From positions 7,346 through 71,345 of the forward strand of contig CAZOBB010000026.1 in NCBI GenBank assembly GCA_964577975.1: a DNA stretch of 64,000 bases, read 5' to 3'. Every line of letters starts with the position of its first letter. Positions within the stretch are counted from its first letter, which is position 1. Below are positions 32,894 through 42,532 of the stretch, one piece after another. The notes beneath the pieces were generated by a model. That model worked only from the letters and a program-made list of their open reading frames with translations, was not told the DNA's origin and searched no databases. Made by a program: the position numbers and the translations under genes. The DNA comes from JAOZMY01 sp964577975. GTDB lineage: Bacteria; Desulfobacterota; S145-22.

Positions 32894-33586
32894 CTATTGC
32901 GCGTCCATCCTGACGATATCAACCCCTTCAGGGGGATCGAAATGGAATACACTATCGGGGATTTTGGAGGTAATGTCAATATCATCGAAGCCAATGCTTG
33001 TTTCGACTTCCTGGAAGGTTACCCAAGAAATTTTAAGGATGAAGAGGGTTTTTTTATCCAACGTCAAAGACATTTTCCGTATGTCTTTGAGCTGTTTGCG
33101 AGGTATGAGCTCTAAAACGACGGAACGATCCCCGACTTTTTTGATCGTAGCCGTGAAGTCTCGATGGAGATTTTGCATTCCGCTCAAAAAGGTATAAGGA
33201 AACCGTTTCATCTTTTTTCCGAATCGAGGATCGACCATAACCTGCTTGTCTTCAGCCTGATAGATCCAAAGGGTCTGGCCATCACTCACAATCAGGACAA
33301 CTTCCGGTTTTTCATAATCCCATCGGAACTTTCCGTCTTTCCTCAAATAGACGATTCCCTTTGCCTGTTCATTTTGAACGACGCCGGGTGCTCGCGAGGT
33401 TTGAGTAAACTTTGCGCGAAAATTTTCTACCTTCGCGTAACGAGTTTCGATCTTTTTCAGGTAAAACATGCCATCCACCGTTGCGCTGTGCAAGGTGAGC
33501 GGCAGGAAGAGGAGAACAAAAATAATGAGATCGGCGAGCGTTTTGCCTTTCCGTCTTTTATGAAGGTGTGGGATAGATTTGTCCAT
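32894..33586 (-). CDS. lolA: Outer-membrane lipoprotein carrier protein LolA
   Basis: 230 residues with an N-terminal signal segment (LADLIIFVLLFLPLTLHSATV). The LolA pattern YLKKIETRYAKVENFRAKFTQ and GIVYLRKDGKFRWDYEKPE is clear, as are LWIYQAEDKQVMVDPRF and the late FHFDPPEGVDIV. It ferries lipoproteins across the periplasm to the outer membrane and so supports a diderm cell plan. It starts 13 nt after the ftsK stop, the usual order in deltaproteobacteria-like genomes. Confidence 0.92.
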   Translation of the reverse strand: MDKSIPHLHKRRKGKTLADLIIFVLLFLPLTLHSATVDGMFYLKKIETRYAKVENFRAKFTQTSRAPGVVQNEQAKGIVYLRKDGKFRWDYEKPEVVLIVSDGQTLWIYQAEDKQVMVDPRFGKKMKRFPYTFLSGMQNLHRDFTATIKKVGDRSVVLELIPRKQLKDIRKMSLTLDKKTLFILKISWVTFQEVETSIGFDDIDITSKIPDSVFHFDPPEGVDIVRMDAQ

Positions 33587-33599
33587 TACGTGAATTCCT

Positions 33600-35795
33600 C
33601 TATTTGTAGATTTTTGGGGCGAGAACCTTTCTCGGTTTTACACCGTCGGAAGGAGCCACGATTCCCTCTTCCTCCATTTTTTCGACGATTCTGGCGGCCC
33701 GGTTGTAGCCAATACGGAAACGCCGTTGAATCATGGAGATGGAGGCTTGGCCTACTTCCGTCACGAAGGCAACCGCTTCGTCATATTTCTCGTCGTACTC
33801 ATCGTCGCTGCTTGTCCGGTCCAGCGATGTCTTTGCTTCTTCTACTTTAGAAAGATCGACATAATCGGGATTCCCTTGTTTTTTGAGGAAGCGGACCACT
33901 TTACTGATCTCTCCCCCGGAAATATAGGCGCCGTGGAGTCGAATCATCTGTGAAGTACCCGGGGGAAGAAAGAGCATGTCACCTTGTCCCAACAGACTTT
34001 CCGCCCCCACGTGATCCAGTATCGTCCGGGAATCGGTTTTTGAAGCCACGCGAAAAGAGATACGGGCCGGGAAATTTGCCTTGATGATCCCAGTAAGCAC
34101 GTCCACAGAAGGTCGCTGCGTCGCGAGAATCAAATGTATTCCGACGGCCCTCGCCATCTGGGCAAGACGTGTGATGGCACCTTCCACGTCTTTGGAGGCG
34201 GTGAGCATTAAATCTGCCAATTCGTCGATGATAACCACGATATAAGGTAGCCCTTCGGGTTTTTCTTCCTCGACGGCCGTGGGGGATGGGGCCGTTTTTC
34301 GTTTCTTTTTCTTCATGAGGTCATGATATTGGATGATGTTTCGGACGCCGAAATCCGCGAGATAGGCGTATCGGCGTTCCATTTCGTCCACCACCCATAC
34401 AAGCGATTTTGCGGCCGTTTTGGGATCGGTGACTACCGGCATCAAAAGGTGGGGGATCTCTTCGTAAAGGGACAACTCCAGCATCTTGGGGTCGATCATG
34501 AGGAATCTTACCTGGCTGGGGGTCAGTTTGTAGACAAGACTCGTGATCATACAATTGAGGGCCACGCTTTTGCCCGAACCCGTGGAGCCCGCTACGAGAA
34601 GATGCGGCATTTGGGAAAGGTCCGTGACGTAAGGATTACCGGCTATGTCTTTTCCTAAAGCAAGAGGGAGCTTAAGTTTGGGATTTTGGAACGCTTCGTC
34701 TTCCAGAATGGGTCGCAGAAGGACAGGCTCTCTGTTTTGGTTGGGAATTTCGATGCCTACCACGGATTTCCCGGGGATGGGTGCCACGATACGAATACTG
34801 ATGGCGCTTAAAGCCATCGCAAGATCGTCGCTAAGATTCACAATGCGGCTGAGTTTTATCCCTGGAGCCGGTTCGAATTCATAGACGGTAATGATAGGGC
34901 CAGGATTTACCCTCACGACACGCCCGTCGATCCCGTAATCGCTCAATTTGTTCAGCAAAATCTTGGAGTTGAATTTGAGAACCTCTTCGTCTACCGTGGG
35001 ACCGGAACGGGGCTGCTCCTTTAAGAGGGAAAGAGGTGGGAGAAGGAATTCCTTGGCGCCTTCCGGCTGTTCCATGAACGTGAAATGTTCCTGTTTGGGT
35101 GGTTTTTTCTTTTCTTCTTTTTGGGGAATCTCGAGGCTGATTTCTGGAAATTCTTCATCCCATTTAAGCCGTTTTTCCTTGGCAACCACGGCTTTTTGGC
35201 GTTTCATCCTCTCCTTTTGAATAGTGGCTTTGTCCCGCACTTTGGCTACCCATTTCTTCGGTAGTGCAAGGAGAGGTTTCAAAAGGCTGAGAACCGATCG
35301 GTTGATTAAAAGGGTCATGGCGACCCACGTAAGGATGAGGTAGATAAGAAACGCGCCGAGTTTCCCCACGTAGGTGGTGCTGAGATGATTAAGAAATGTT
35401 CCTGACACGCCGGCGGTAGGAACCACATTTCCAAAAAAAGAGAGTTTAGGGGTAAAAAGATTGAAAATAAGACTTATGGAAAACCCTATAATGAGGAGGG
35501 AGAGGTTTTTTGCAAAAATTTTGATGAAAGGGGGAGGAGAAAAGCAGAAAATGGCATCCAAAAGGAGAAGAAGGGGAAAGGTGAAGCCGGCAAGACCGAA
35601 GAGTTGAAAAATGAGGTCGGCGATAACGGCTCCAGAATAACCTAGAAGGTTGTGGATTGGTTGGGAGCCAATAGGACGCGCGACATTGAATGACGGATCC
35701 TTCGGCGAATAGGATAGCAGGCTGATGCCGATGAATACCGCTGTCGCAAGGAGTAATACTCCTGCTATTTCCCTTGCCATATTACCTTTTTTCAT
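33600..35795 (-). CDS. ftsK: DNA translocase FtsK/SpoIIIE
   Basis: 731 residues. About four TM helices occupy residues 1-170, followed by a short charged linker (KEKRLKWDEEFPEISLE), the alpha/beta motor domain (Walker A GSTGSGKSVALN, Walker B IVVIIDELADLM) and a C-terminal gamma winged-helix domain (ASISMIQRRFRIGYNRAARI). It pumps chromosome DNA through the closing septum toward dif using KOPS. The linker is short, as in SpoIIIE-like forms. GGAG lies 5 nt ahead of the ATG at 35795. Located 17 nt after rnj. Confidence 0.95.
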   Translation of the reverse strand: MKKGNMAREIAGVLLLATAVFIGISLLSYSPKDPSFNVARPIGSQPIHNLLGYSGAVIADLIFQLFGLAGFTFPLLLLLDAIFCFSPPPFIKIFAKNLSLLIIGFSISLIFNLFTPKLSFFGNVVPTAGVSGTFLNHLSTTYVGKLGAFLIYLILTWVAMTLLINRSVLSLLKPLLALPKKWVAKVRDKATIQKERMKRQKAVVAKEKRLKWDEEFPEISLEIPQKEEKKKPPKQEHFTFMEQPEGAKEFLLPPLSLLKEQPRSGPTVDEEVLKFNSKILLNKLSDYGIDGRVVRVNPGPIITVYEFEPAPGIKLSRIVNLSDDLAMALSAISIRIVAPIPGKSVVGIEIPNQNREPVLLRPILEDEAFQNPKLKLPLALGKDIAGNPYVTDLSQMPHLLVAGSTGSGKSVALNCMITSLVYKLTPSQVRFLMIDPKMLELSLYEEIPHLLMPVVTDPKTAAKSLVWVVDEMERRYAYLADFGVRNIIQYHDLMKKKKRKTAPSPTAVEEEKPEGLPYIVVIIDELADLMLTASKDVEGAITRLAQMARAVGIHLILATQRPSVDVLTGIIKANFPARISFRVASKTDSRTILDHVGAESLLGQGDMLFLPPGTSQMIRLHGAYISGGEISKVVRFLKKQGNPDYVDLSKVEEAKTSLDRTSSDDEYDEKYDEAVAFVTEVGQASISMIQRRFRIGYNRAARIVEKMEEEGIVAPSDGVKPRKVLAPKIYK

Positions 35796-35812
35796 TCAAA
35801 CTCCACAACAAG

Positions 35813-37480
35813 TTACATTTCCAAGACAATGGGCAGTATCATAGGGCGCCGTTTGAGGCGGGCGTTAAAAAACCTCTTCAAAACCTTGCTGATTTCACCT
35901 TGAAGCTCGGTGGGGTCTTTGCGTCTTTCCGCGTTCGCGTCTAGAATGGTCTTCTTGACGAGATTCTTGGCCTCTTGGAGCATCTCTTGATGAAAATCTT
36001 CATAGATAAAACCCCGGCTTATGAGGTTCGGCTCGCTTACCATCTCCCCATTTTCTCCATCCAATACGCAAAGGGTGACGACAAGTCCGTCTTCCGACAG
36101 ATGCTTACGATCCCGTAAAACGAGAGTACCCACGTCACCCACACCCTTTCCGTCGATGAAGACTTTTCCCACCGGAGCCCGTCCCTCTTTACGGATACCG
36201 TCGGAGGACACACAGACGATATCCCCATCTTCCGCAAGGAGGAGGGACGCCTCGGGAAATCCCATGGATTTGGCTAAATTGATGTGTTTGGCAAGGAGTC
36301 TTACCTCTCCATGAATGGGCATGAAGAAGGAAGGTTTGACTAAATTAAGCATCATTTTGAGCTCTTCCTGATAGGCATGGCCGGAGGTGTGAACGGTTTT
36401 TACCTGTTCGTAGACTACTTCCGCTCCTTTTCTATAAAGTTGGTTGATGATCCGTGTGATAGCCCGTTCGTTTCCGGGAATGAATCGGGAGGAGAAGACG
36501 ACCGTGTCGCCTGGCCGGATTTGGATATATTTATGGGCGCTTGTCGCCATCAACGAAAGGGCGGAATAGGGCTCCCCTTGACTCCCCGTCGTGATCATGG
36601 TGATTTGCTCGTCTTTGTAAGAATTGAGATCTCGGTAGTCGATGAGGAGGTCCTCCGGGACGTGGAGGATCCCGAGTTTGCTGGCGCTTTCAATGTTATC
36701 CACGATGCTTCGGCCGATCAAGGCAACCTTCTTGCCGAGTTTATGGGCGCTTTCAAGGATTCCTTGCATCCTTCGAATGTTCGAGGCAAAAACGGTGATA
36801 ATGACGCGACCCTCGCTGTCGGCAAGGATTTTTTCAAGGCGCCCCTTTACCCGTTGTTCGGAAAGGCTGAACCCTTCATAGTCGGCGTTCGTGCTGTCTG
36901 ACATGAGGAGGAGAACCCCTTTGTCCCCGTATTCGGCGAACCTGTTGAGGTCGATCATGCTGTCCCCCAAAGGGGTTTGATCGATTTTGAAGTCCCCCGT
37001 GTGGATGATGGTTCCGGCCGGTGTATTGATGGCAAGTCCCACGCCTTCGGCAATGCTGTGGTTTACCCCGATGAATTCGAATTTCACGTCATTGATCTTG
37101 AGCACGTCCCTCGGCTTGATTTTTCTCAATCTCGCGGGACGGTCGAGCTCGAATTCTTGAAGTTTTCTCTCCACCAACTCTAAAGTAAACGCCGTGCCGT
37201 AAACGGGAACGTTTATCTCTTTGAGAAGAAAAGGGAGGGCTCCTATATGGTCTTCGTGGCCATGGGTTAAAAGTAGGGCGCGTACGCGCTCTTTTCGTTC
37301 TATAAGGTAGGTGAAGTCGGGAATGACGAAGTCGATCCCGAGCATGTACTCTTCCGGAAACATCAAACCGGCGTCAATGACAAAGATGTCCTCTCCTATT
37401 TCGAGAACCATCATGTTGCATCCGATTTCACCTAGTCCACCTAGTGGAATAATGCGTATTTCGTTTTTATTATTTGTCAT
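35813..37480 (-). CDS. rnj: Ribonuclease J
   Basis: 555 residues, metallo-beta-lactamase/beta-CASP nuclease. The metal motif HGHEDH is near residue 75 (LLTHGHEDHIGALPFLL). The N-terminal RIIPLGGLGEIGCNMMVLE, the HTSGHAYQEELKMM beta-CASP motif and the C-terminal domain (FNARLKRRPMILP) are all present. It degrades and matures RNA with 5' exo- and endonuclease activity. Its start overlaps the plsC end by 11 nt. Confidence 0.95.
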   Translation of the reverse strand: MTNNKNEIRIIPLGGLGEIGCNMMVLEIGEDIFVIDAGLMFPEEYMLGIDFVIPDFTYLIERKERVRALLLTHGHEDHIGALPFLLKEINVPVYGTAFTLELVERKLQEFELDRPARLRKIKPRDVLKINDVKFEFIGVNHSIAEGVGLAINTPAGTIIHTGDFKIDQTPLGDSMIDLNRFAEYGDKGVLLLMSDSTNADYEGFSLSEQRVKGRLEKILADSEGRVIITVFASNIRRMQGILESAHKLGKKVALIGRSIVDNIESASKLGILHVPEDLLIDYRDLNSYKDEQITMITTGSQGEPYSALSLMATSAHKYIQIRPGDTVVFSSRFIPGNERAITRIINQLYRKGAEVVYEQVKTVHTSGHAYQEELKMMLNLVKPSFFMPIHGEVRLLAKHINLAKSMGFPEASLLLAEDGDIVCVSSDGIRKEGRAPVGKVFIDGKGVGDVGTLVLRDRKHLSEDGLVVTLCVLDGENGEMVSEPNLISRGFIYEDFHQEMLQEAKNLVKKTILDANAERRKDPTELQGEISKVLKRFFNARLKRRPMILPIVLEM

Positions 37481-38222
37481 GTTTTTCTCTTTTATTTTGA
37501 TCTGTGAGAGTTGTAGGTTCCAAAAGGGAAGAAAGGGCTTGAAAGACCTTTCTTTTCAAGATTTCTTTTTCTTTTGTTTTGAATCCACTGGTCGGGATGG
37601 GTGATCCAATGCGGATGGTAACGGGTTTTGGGTAAATCCAAAAACTTCCGACAGGTTTGACCTCAAAGGTTCCGATCAAGGCGGTTGGTATGATGGGAAC
37701 TTGTGATTTGATGGCAAGCACAAACCCACCGCTTTTGAAGGGGAGGAGATGTCCGTCTTTGGATCGGGTGCCTTCAGGAAAAACAACGACAGACACGCCC
37801 TCTTGAATCTTTTTTGCGGCTTCATTCAGGCTTCTTACTGCATCCCTTGGGTTGTCCCGATTGATGGAAATGTAGCCGGCCCGGCGCATGGCGGGCCCAA
37901 AGATGGGAATCTTGAACAGTTCTTCTTTGGCCAGCCACCGAAACGAAACGGGCAAGCCCGCGAGAAGTACAAAAATATCAAAGGCGCTTTGATGGTTGGC
38001 CATAAAGATACAAGGGGTATGACGCGCAAGCTCATGAATGTTACCTTGGAGATGGATCCTGACGCCGGAAAAAAAGAGGAGAGTTTTTGCCCAGATTCTG
38101 GCTATCTGATGAGCCCCATTTCCTTGCCGATCCACCAGCGATACGGTAAATGCTAGAATGGAAAAGAGAATAGTAAACACCACCAATGCTATCCAATAAA
38201 GGAGTGTCCGAAAAATCCACAT
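37470..38222 (-). CDS. plsC: 1-acyl-sn-glycerol-3-phosphate acyltransferase
   Basis: 250 residues. The N-terminus is a hydrophobic helix (LYWIALVVFTILFSILAFTVSLV). The acyltransferase motif I NHQSAFD (HX4D) is near residue 76; motif III VVFPEGTRSKDG is near 150. It makes phosphatidic acid from lysophosphatidic acid at the inner membrane. It is 19 nt after cooC and overlaps rnj by 11 nt. Confidence 0.92.
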   Translation of the reverse strand: MWIFRTLLYWIALVVFTILFSILAFTVSLVDRQGNGAHQIARIWAKTLLFFSGVRIHLQGNIHELARHTPCIFMANHQSAFDIFVLLAGLPVSFRWLAKEELFKIPIFGPAMRRAGYISINRDNPRDAVRSLNEAAKKIQEGVSVVVFPEGTRSKDGHLLPFKSGGFVLAIKSQVPIIPTALIGTFEVKPVGSFWIYPKPVTIRIGSPIPTSGFKTKEKEILKRKVFQALSSLLEPTTLTDQNKREKHDK

Positions 38223-38241
38223 AACGAAACTTATAGTAATC

Positions 38242-39021
38242 CTAACTGTTGAACCGGCTTTTTAGGTTTTCCAAGATGGTTTTCACCTCTCCTCGTATCT
38301 TTTCGTCAATATCGAAGGGGGAAATTCCCTTACGATCCGCCTCGAGAACCTTGGGGTTGTATTCCATCCATCCCAGGATAGGGAAGGTCTTCAGGTTTTC
38401 TTCAATCACTTTTTGATCATCTTTCGATTGAATCTTATTCCCCACGATGTAAACTCGTTTAATTCCAAGATCGGCGGCGAGTTTCTTTATCTGTAGAGCC
38501 GTTTGGATGCTTCGCATTCCCGGTTCGACCACGACTATGAAAGCGTCGACATAACCTGTGGAGCCCCGTCCCAAATGCTCAAGCCCCGCTTCCATGTCCA
38601 CGATCACGGTTTCGTTTCTTTGGATGAAGAGATGGCTAAGAAGGTTTTTCAACAGCACGTTTTCCGGGCAAAAACATCCCCCCCCGCCCTGGGGCACGCT
38701 CCCTAAAATTAAGAGCTTGACCCCTTCGTGATCTATGCTAAACCTTTCTGGAATATCGTCAACCTTTGGGTTCAATTTGAAAATGGAGCCGTAACTTCCC
38801 TTTTTCGTTTCCGTCCGCTCCTCAATGAAATGGGTCATTTCCGCCAGCGGAGTGACTCCCCTCATTTTCTCTAAAGGCACGCCAACGGCAGAAGCCAGGT
38901 TGGCATCCGGATCCGCGTCGATGGCGAGTACGGTTTCGTTTTGTTGGGAGAGAGTTCGAGCCATCACGCCTGCTAACGTGGTTTTACCGACTCCCCCCTT
39001 TCCTGAGATTGCAATCTTCAT
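38242..39021 (-). CDS. CooC-type MinD/ParA family nickel-insertion ATPase
   Basis: 259 residues. The deviant Walker A GKGGVGKTTLAG is at residue 7, switch DADPDANLASAVG at about 37, and the CxC pair in GGGGCFCPENVLLK at about 115, which in CooC binds metal across the dimer. VDMEAGLEHLGRG is typical. CooC proteins insert nickel into carbon monoxide dehydrogenase. No CODH gene is in the window, so the target lies elsewhere; it implies the organism uses CODH, possibly in a Wood-Ljungdahl pathway. It heads the envelope/RNA gene run; the reason for this place is unclear. Confidence 0.88.
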   Translation of the reverse strand: MKIAISGKGGVGKTTLAGVMARTLSQQNETVLAIDADPDANLASAVGVPLEKMRGVTPLAEMTHFIEERTETKKGSYGSIFKLNPKVDDIPERFSIDHEGVKLLILGSVPQGGGGCFCPENVLLKNLLSHLFIQRNETVIVDMEAGLEHLGRGSTGYVDAFIVVVEPGMRSIQTALQIKKLAADLGIKRVYIVGNKIQSKDDQKVIEENLKTFPILGWMEYNPKVLEADRKGISPFDIDEKIRGEVKTILENLKSRFNS

Positions 39022-39134
39022 ATTTTCCTCCTGCCGTGTTGCATACCTCTACGAATGGTGGTAATTATTTGGCACAGAATGGCATTTAGGTTAGCAAAAA
39101 CTAACAATTCTCAAATATATTGTCAAGAAGAGCA

Positions 39135-39920
39135 ATGAATATAGCTGTTATTCCTGCTCGATTTGGATCGACGCGTTTCCCAGGGAAGCCTCTCGCCCTC
39201 ATTAAGGGACGTCCCATGTTGTGGCATGTATACCAACGAGCTGCTCGCGCCAAACTTATCGATGAAGTTTGGGTCGCCACAGATGACGAAAGGATCTATC
39301 AGGCCGTTAAATCCTGGGATGGCAATGTGGTTATGACGCGGAAGGATCACCCTTCCGGGACGGATCGAGTAGCGGAAGCCATCTCGGAGCTTTCATGCGA
39401 AATCGTGGTGAATGTTCAGGGAGACGAGCCGATGATAGATCCCGCTATCATCGATGCCGTTGTTGATCCCCTGGTCCGGAACAAGTCTCTTGGAATCGTG
39501 ACACCCATCACGAAGATATGCACGAAAGATGATATTTTTGATCCGTCAGTAGTAAAGGTGGTTAGAGATGCGGAAGGGTTTGCCCTCTATTTTTCCCGGG
39601 CGCCCATCCCATATGCTAGGGATGTGAAACATTTTCAACCACACCTTGGGGATGCCGACGAGAAAAAAAACAGATTGGAATTAGCTCGTCATCCCTACTA
39701 CAGACACATAGGGCTTTACGCCTTTCATAGGGAAACCCTATCGAGATTCTGTTCTCTTCCCCCTTCCGAGTTAGAGAATACGGAGAGACTCGAGCAACTG
39801 AGGGCACTTGCCTATGGAATCCCGATCTATACGGTTGTGGTGGAGTACTTCGGAGTAGGAGTGGATTACCCCCGAGATCTCGCTGTGGTGGAACGACTTT
39901 TGTCGGACAATGGAGAGTAG
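39135..39920 (+). CDS. kdsB: 3-deoxy-manno-octulosonate cytidylyltransferase
   Basis: 261 residues. The nucleotide-binding start VIPARFGSTRFPGKPL, WVATDDERIYQAV, VNVQGDEPMID, SRAPIPYARD and HIGLYAFHRETLSRF are the KdsB signature. It activates KDO as CMP-KDO for lipid A core assembly in the cytoplasm. ATG at 39135 has AAGAAGAG just upstream; a TTG 5 codons earlier is less likely. It is divergent from cooC over a 113-bp gap and convergent with the GGDEF gene. Confidence 0.94.
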   Translation: MNIAVIPARFGSTRFPGKPLALIKGRPMLWHVYQRAARAKLIDEVWVATDDERIYQAVKSWDGNVVMTRKDHPSGTDRVAEAISELSCEIVVNVQGDEPMIDPAIIDAVVDPLVRNKSLGIVTPITKICTKDDIFDPSVVKVVRDAEGFALYFSRAPIPYARDVKHFQPHLGDADEKKNRLELARHPYYRHIGLYAFHRETLSRFCSLPPSELENTERLEQLRALAYGIPIYTVVVEYFGVGVDYPRDLAVVERLLSDNGE

Positions 39921-39943
39921 CACCTGATCGAAGCTATCGAAGG

Positions 39944-42100
39944 TTAGTATTCGTCGTTTTGCCACATCCCTTTCTCGAAGACTACCACACGATTCCTTCC
40001 CATTTCTTTGGCCTTGTAAAGTGCTACATCGGCGTATTTTACGCATTGCCAGAAATTTTGCGTGTCGTCCGGGTAAACGGAAACCCCGATGCTTATAGTT
40101 TTCTTTAGGACGCTTCCCGTAAGCTTAAACGAGTAGTTTTCCACAGTTTCGCGAATTTTATCCGCAAGTTTTGGTGCCATATCTATTTCGACATCAACAA
40201 GAAGGATGAGAAATTCCTCTCCCCCATACCGTATTACGATGTCTGAACGACGGACACTTTCTTTAAGGAGTCGTGCCACACTTCTTAGAATTTTGTCTCC
40301 AACTTCATGTCCAAAATTGTCGTTCACTTGCTTGAAAAAGTCGATATCTACCATCAGAACACCCATGTGGGTTTTCCGACGTATGATCCCCGCCGTCAAG
40401 GTGTCTACAGAATCGCTAAGGTATCGGCGGTTCAAAAGCCCAGTCAGGGCGTCCCGGGTTGATGTGTCCCGTAAAAGTCCCACGAGGCGTTTGGATCCGA
40501 TGACCGGTGAGCATTCAGATAAATACGTTTTGAGGCGACCTAGCGTTCCGATAATTTTCTGCTTCTTGTCTTTTGGCATGACAATCTGTAACACGGCGCC
40601 AGTCGTGTCTCCGACAATCATGGGAATACACAGATAGGTCTTGTTTTCATCACCGGCGAACTTGGGACAAACACGGAAATCGTCAAAACCGGCAACCTCT
40701 TTAGAGGTACGTTTGGCACGACAGTGATTCGCGTCCGTTAATATTTCACTGTCACACCACAAATTCCCCTTTTTCGGGGTGCCCTCTACGATTACTGGAA
40801 TTAAATGATTCTTACTGTTGTTGACTTCGTAAATGGTGAAATTGTCAAGATGAAACTGCTCTTTTAGCAACACAGCTATACGGCGGTATACATCCGTCAG
40901 CGATTCATCATCTTCCACCAACGATTTGAAACGTTTTAAATTATCCATTTCTTCCATGAAGCGGTTGAAGGCGGCTGCAACGGCTCCAATTTCATCTTTT
41001 CTTGACCTTTTCAAGCGAAAACTGAGGTCTGCCGTTCCCGTGGCGAGCTGGTGGAGGGCCTCGGTAATCACGGAGAGGGGACGGGTAATGCTCTTTTCTG
41101 TCAATTCGAGGATGATGGCAAGGATACAAAAGGCCACGGTGAAGAAGGCTATGATTCCAAAAGCGGTCTTTTTGAAGGATGCCAGCCGTTCCGTGTAGTC
41201 CTTACCGTATACAGTAACACCCACCACGTTTCCTGTAATATCTTTGATGGGAAAGACGAAAATCCCCTTGAAAGATTTGAAGTGAAATGAGTTGCCTTTC
41301 AACCCTCTGACGAGAAGCGTAGGCGTTAGAAGCTGTTCAAACTCTGGATCACCTGTGGAAAGGACCTTGACAAACTGGGACCTTTCAACCCTTTTTGAAA
41401 TGGCGTGGGGAACCTTTAGGAGACTGCTTCGCAAGACATAAATGATGAGACTTTCGGTCGAGATACCTTGAAAAATGGTCGTGATTCGTTTAAGAGGGAA
41501 GAAACATTCTACAGAACCCAAATGATTTTCCTCGTCATCAATGGAGGCGATACCCCGGATAAGGATACCTTCTTTTCCTACCTCTATGCCCATCAGGGAT
41601 TGATGGGTTTTGTTGACTTTTAGGATCGAAGGGCGAAATTTGCTTAAATCATCTCCCCCATCGTGATCTCCGGGTTTTTTCCATAATCGGAGAAGACTGT
41701 TGGCTGGGGGATAATGAAATTGAATATTTAGTGTTTCCTTCTCACCCGAGGTCTCCTTTATTTTTTTGAGGATGGGAATCATCCAACCCCTTAAAAAGTT
41801 TTGTGTGTCTTTGAGATAGACTGCCTTTTCTTCAGGAGTCGGATTTTCCGAAATTAGATCAAAGAGACGATACGCATCACGAACGGCTGGAAAGACGGCG
41901 AGGGTTGCTGCAATCGTTAGGGCCTCTTGGGAGATGTTACGAATATGGTTTTCGATGATTTTTCGCGCCGTGATGGCGTTTTCCTTGAACTCCGTTTTGA
42001 TGGATTGAACGAGGTAGTATCGAAATAAAAAAGCAAACGTCGCCCCCACGATAAAGAAAAAGATAAGGGTGGGAAAGAGTATGCGGTAACGAATTTTCAT
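39944..42100 (-). CDS. Membrane sensor diguanylate cyclase (periplasmic sensor-HAMP-GAF-GGDEF)
   Basis: 718 residues. TM1 (ILFPTLIFFFIVGATFAFLF) and TM2 near residue 310 (TAFGIIAFFTVAFCILAIILEL) bracket a Cache-like periplasmic sensor of about 280 residues. A HAMP domain follows (ITRPLSVITEALHQLATG), then a cysteine-containing GAF-like region (residues about 400-540), then GGDEF from DTSTRDALTGLLNRRYL. The active site is YGGEEF, with RRSD five residues upstream as a likely inhibitory site. It should make cyclic di-GMP in response to an extracellular cue. No EAL domain is present. Confidence 0.92.
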   Translation of the reverse strand: MKIRYRILFPTLIFFFIVGATFAFLFRYYLVQSIKTEFKENAITARKIIENHIRNISQEALTIAATLAVFPAVRDAYRLFDLISENPTPEEKAVYLKDTQNFLRGWMIPILKKIKETSGEKETLNIQFHYPPANSLLRLWKKPGDHDGGDDLSKFRPSILKVNKTHQSLMGIEVGKEGILIRGIASIDDEENHLGSVECFFPLKRITTIFQGISTESLIIYVLRSSLLKVPHAISKRVERSQFVKVLSTGDPEFEQLLTPTLLVRGLKGNSFHFKSFKGIFVFPIKDITGNVVGVTVYGKDYTERLASFKKTAFGIIAFFTVAFCILAIILELTEKSITRPLSVITEALHQLATGTADLSFRLKRSRKDEIGAVAAAFNRFMEEMDNLKRFKSLVEDDESLTDVYRRIAVLLKEQFHLDNFTIYEVNNSKNHLIPVIVEGTPKKGNLWCDSEILTDANHCRAKRTSKEVAGFDDFRVCPKFAGDENKTYLCIPMIVGDTTGAVLQIVMPKDKKQKIIGTLGRLKTYLSECSPVIGSKRLVGLLRDTSTRDALTGLLNRRYLSDSVDTLTAGIIRRKTHMGVLMVDIDFFKQVNDNFGHEVGDKILRSVARLLKESVRRSDIVIRYGGEEFLILLVDVEIDMAPKLADKIRETVENYSFKLTGSVLKKTISIGVSVYPDDTQNFWQCVKYADVALYKAKEMGRNRVVVFEKGMWQNDEY

Positions 42101-42172
42101 TTATTAACCAATTCTTCAATCGTTAAAGATGATCTGTTCCCTCTTTAATCATAAGAGAGGATTTTTGCCAAT

Positions 42173-42517
42173 CTAATCAGAGATTATCCCTACCTTTCTC
42201 AGATAATCTTCTCTGGGGGGAGAGAAAACCTCAAGGACCTTGCTGTCTTTCACAACTTTAGCTTTATGGGAAACATTTGGGGGAATCGTCCAGACATCTC
42301 CCGGGTAAACGGCAAAGGTTTCGTCCCCGATGGAGAGTTCCATCTCACCTTCGAGTAATGTTCCCGTTTGTTCATAGACGTGGTCGTGGAGGGGTAAAAG
42401 GCTTCCCGCGTCGAGAAGGAACATGGCGGTGAGTGTTTTTTCCCCGTATCCCACAACTTTGATGGAAATCCCGGGTATCAAGGGGGTGAAACCTTCGCTG
42501 TTGGAGGGAGTAAACAT
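42173..42517 (-). CDS. Small cupin-domain protein
   Basis: 114 residues, a single beta-barrel cupin. GSLLPLHDHVYEQTGTLLEGEMELSIGDE gives the first metal motif (HDH...E) and VYPGDVWTIPPNVSH the second. Ligand and function are unknown; such proteins often bind a metal and act as isomerases, regulators or stress proteins. It follows the iron-sulfur flavoprotein gene by 15 nt, so the two may work together. Confidence 0.85.
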   Translation of the reverse strand: MFTPSNSEGFTPLIPGISIKVVGYGEKTLTAMFLLDAGSLLPLHDHVYEQTGTLLEGEMELSIGDETFAVYPGDVWTIPPNVSHKAKVVKDSKVLEVFSPPREDYLRKVGIISD

Positions 42518-42532
42518 GATAAGGAATCTCCT

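Noticed and set aside
39070..39090. Sigma-54 promoter for kdsB (TGGCAC...GGCA)
   Set aside because: The spacing between the GG and GC dinucleotides is off by one and the -12 element does not match.
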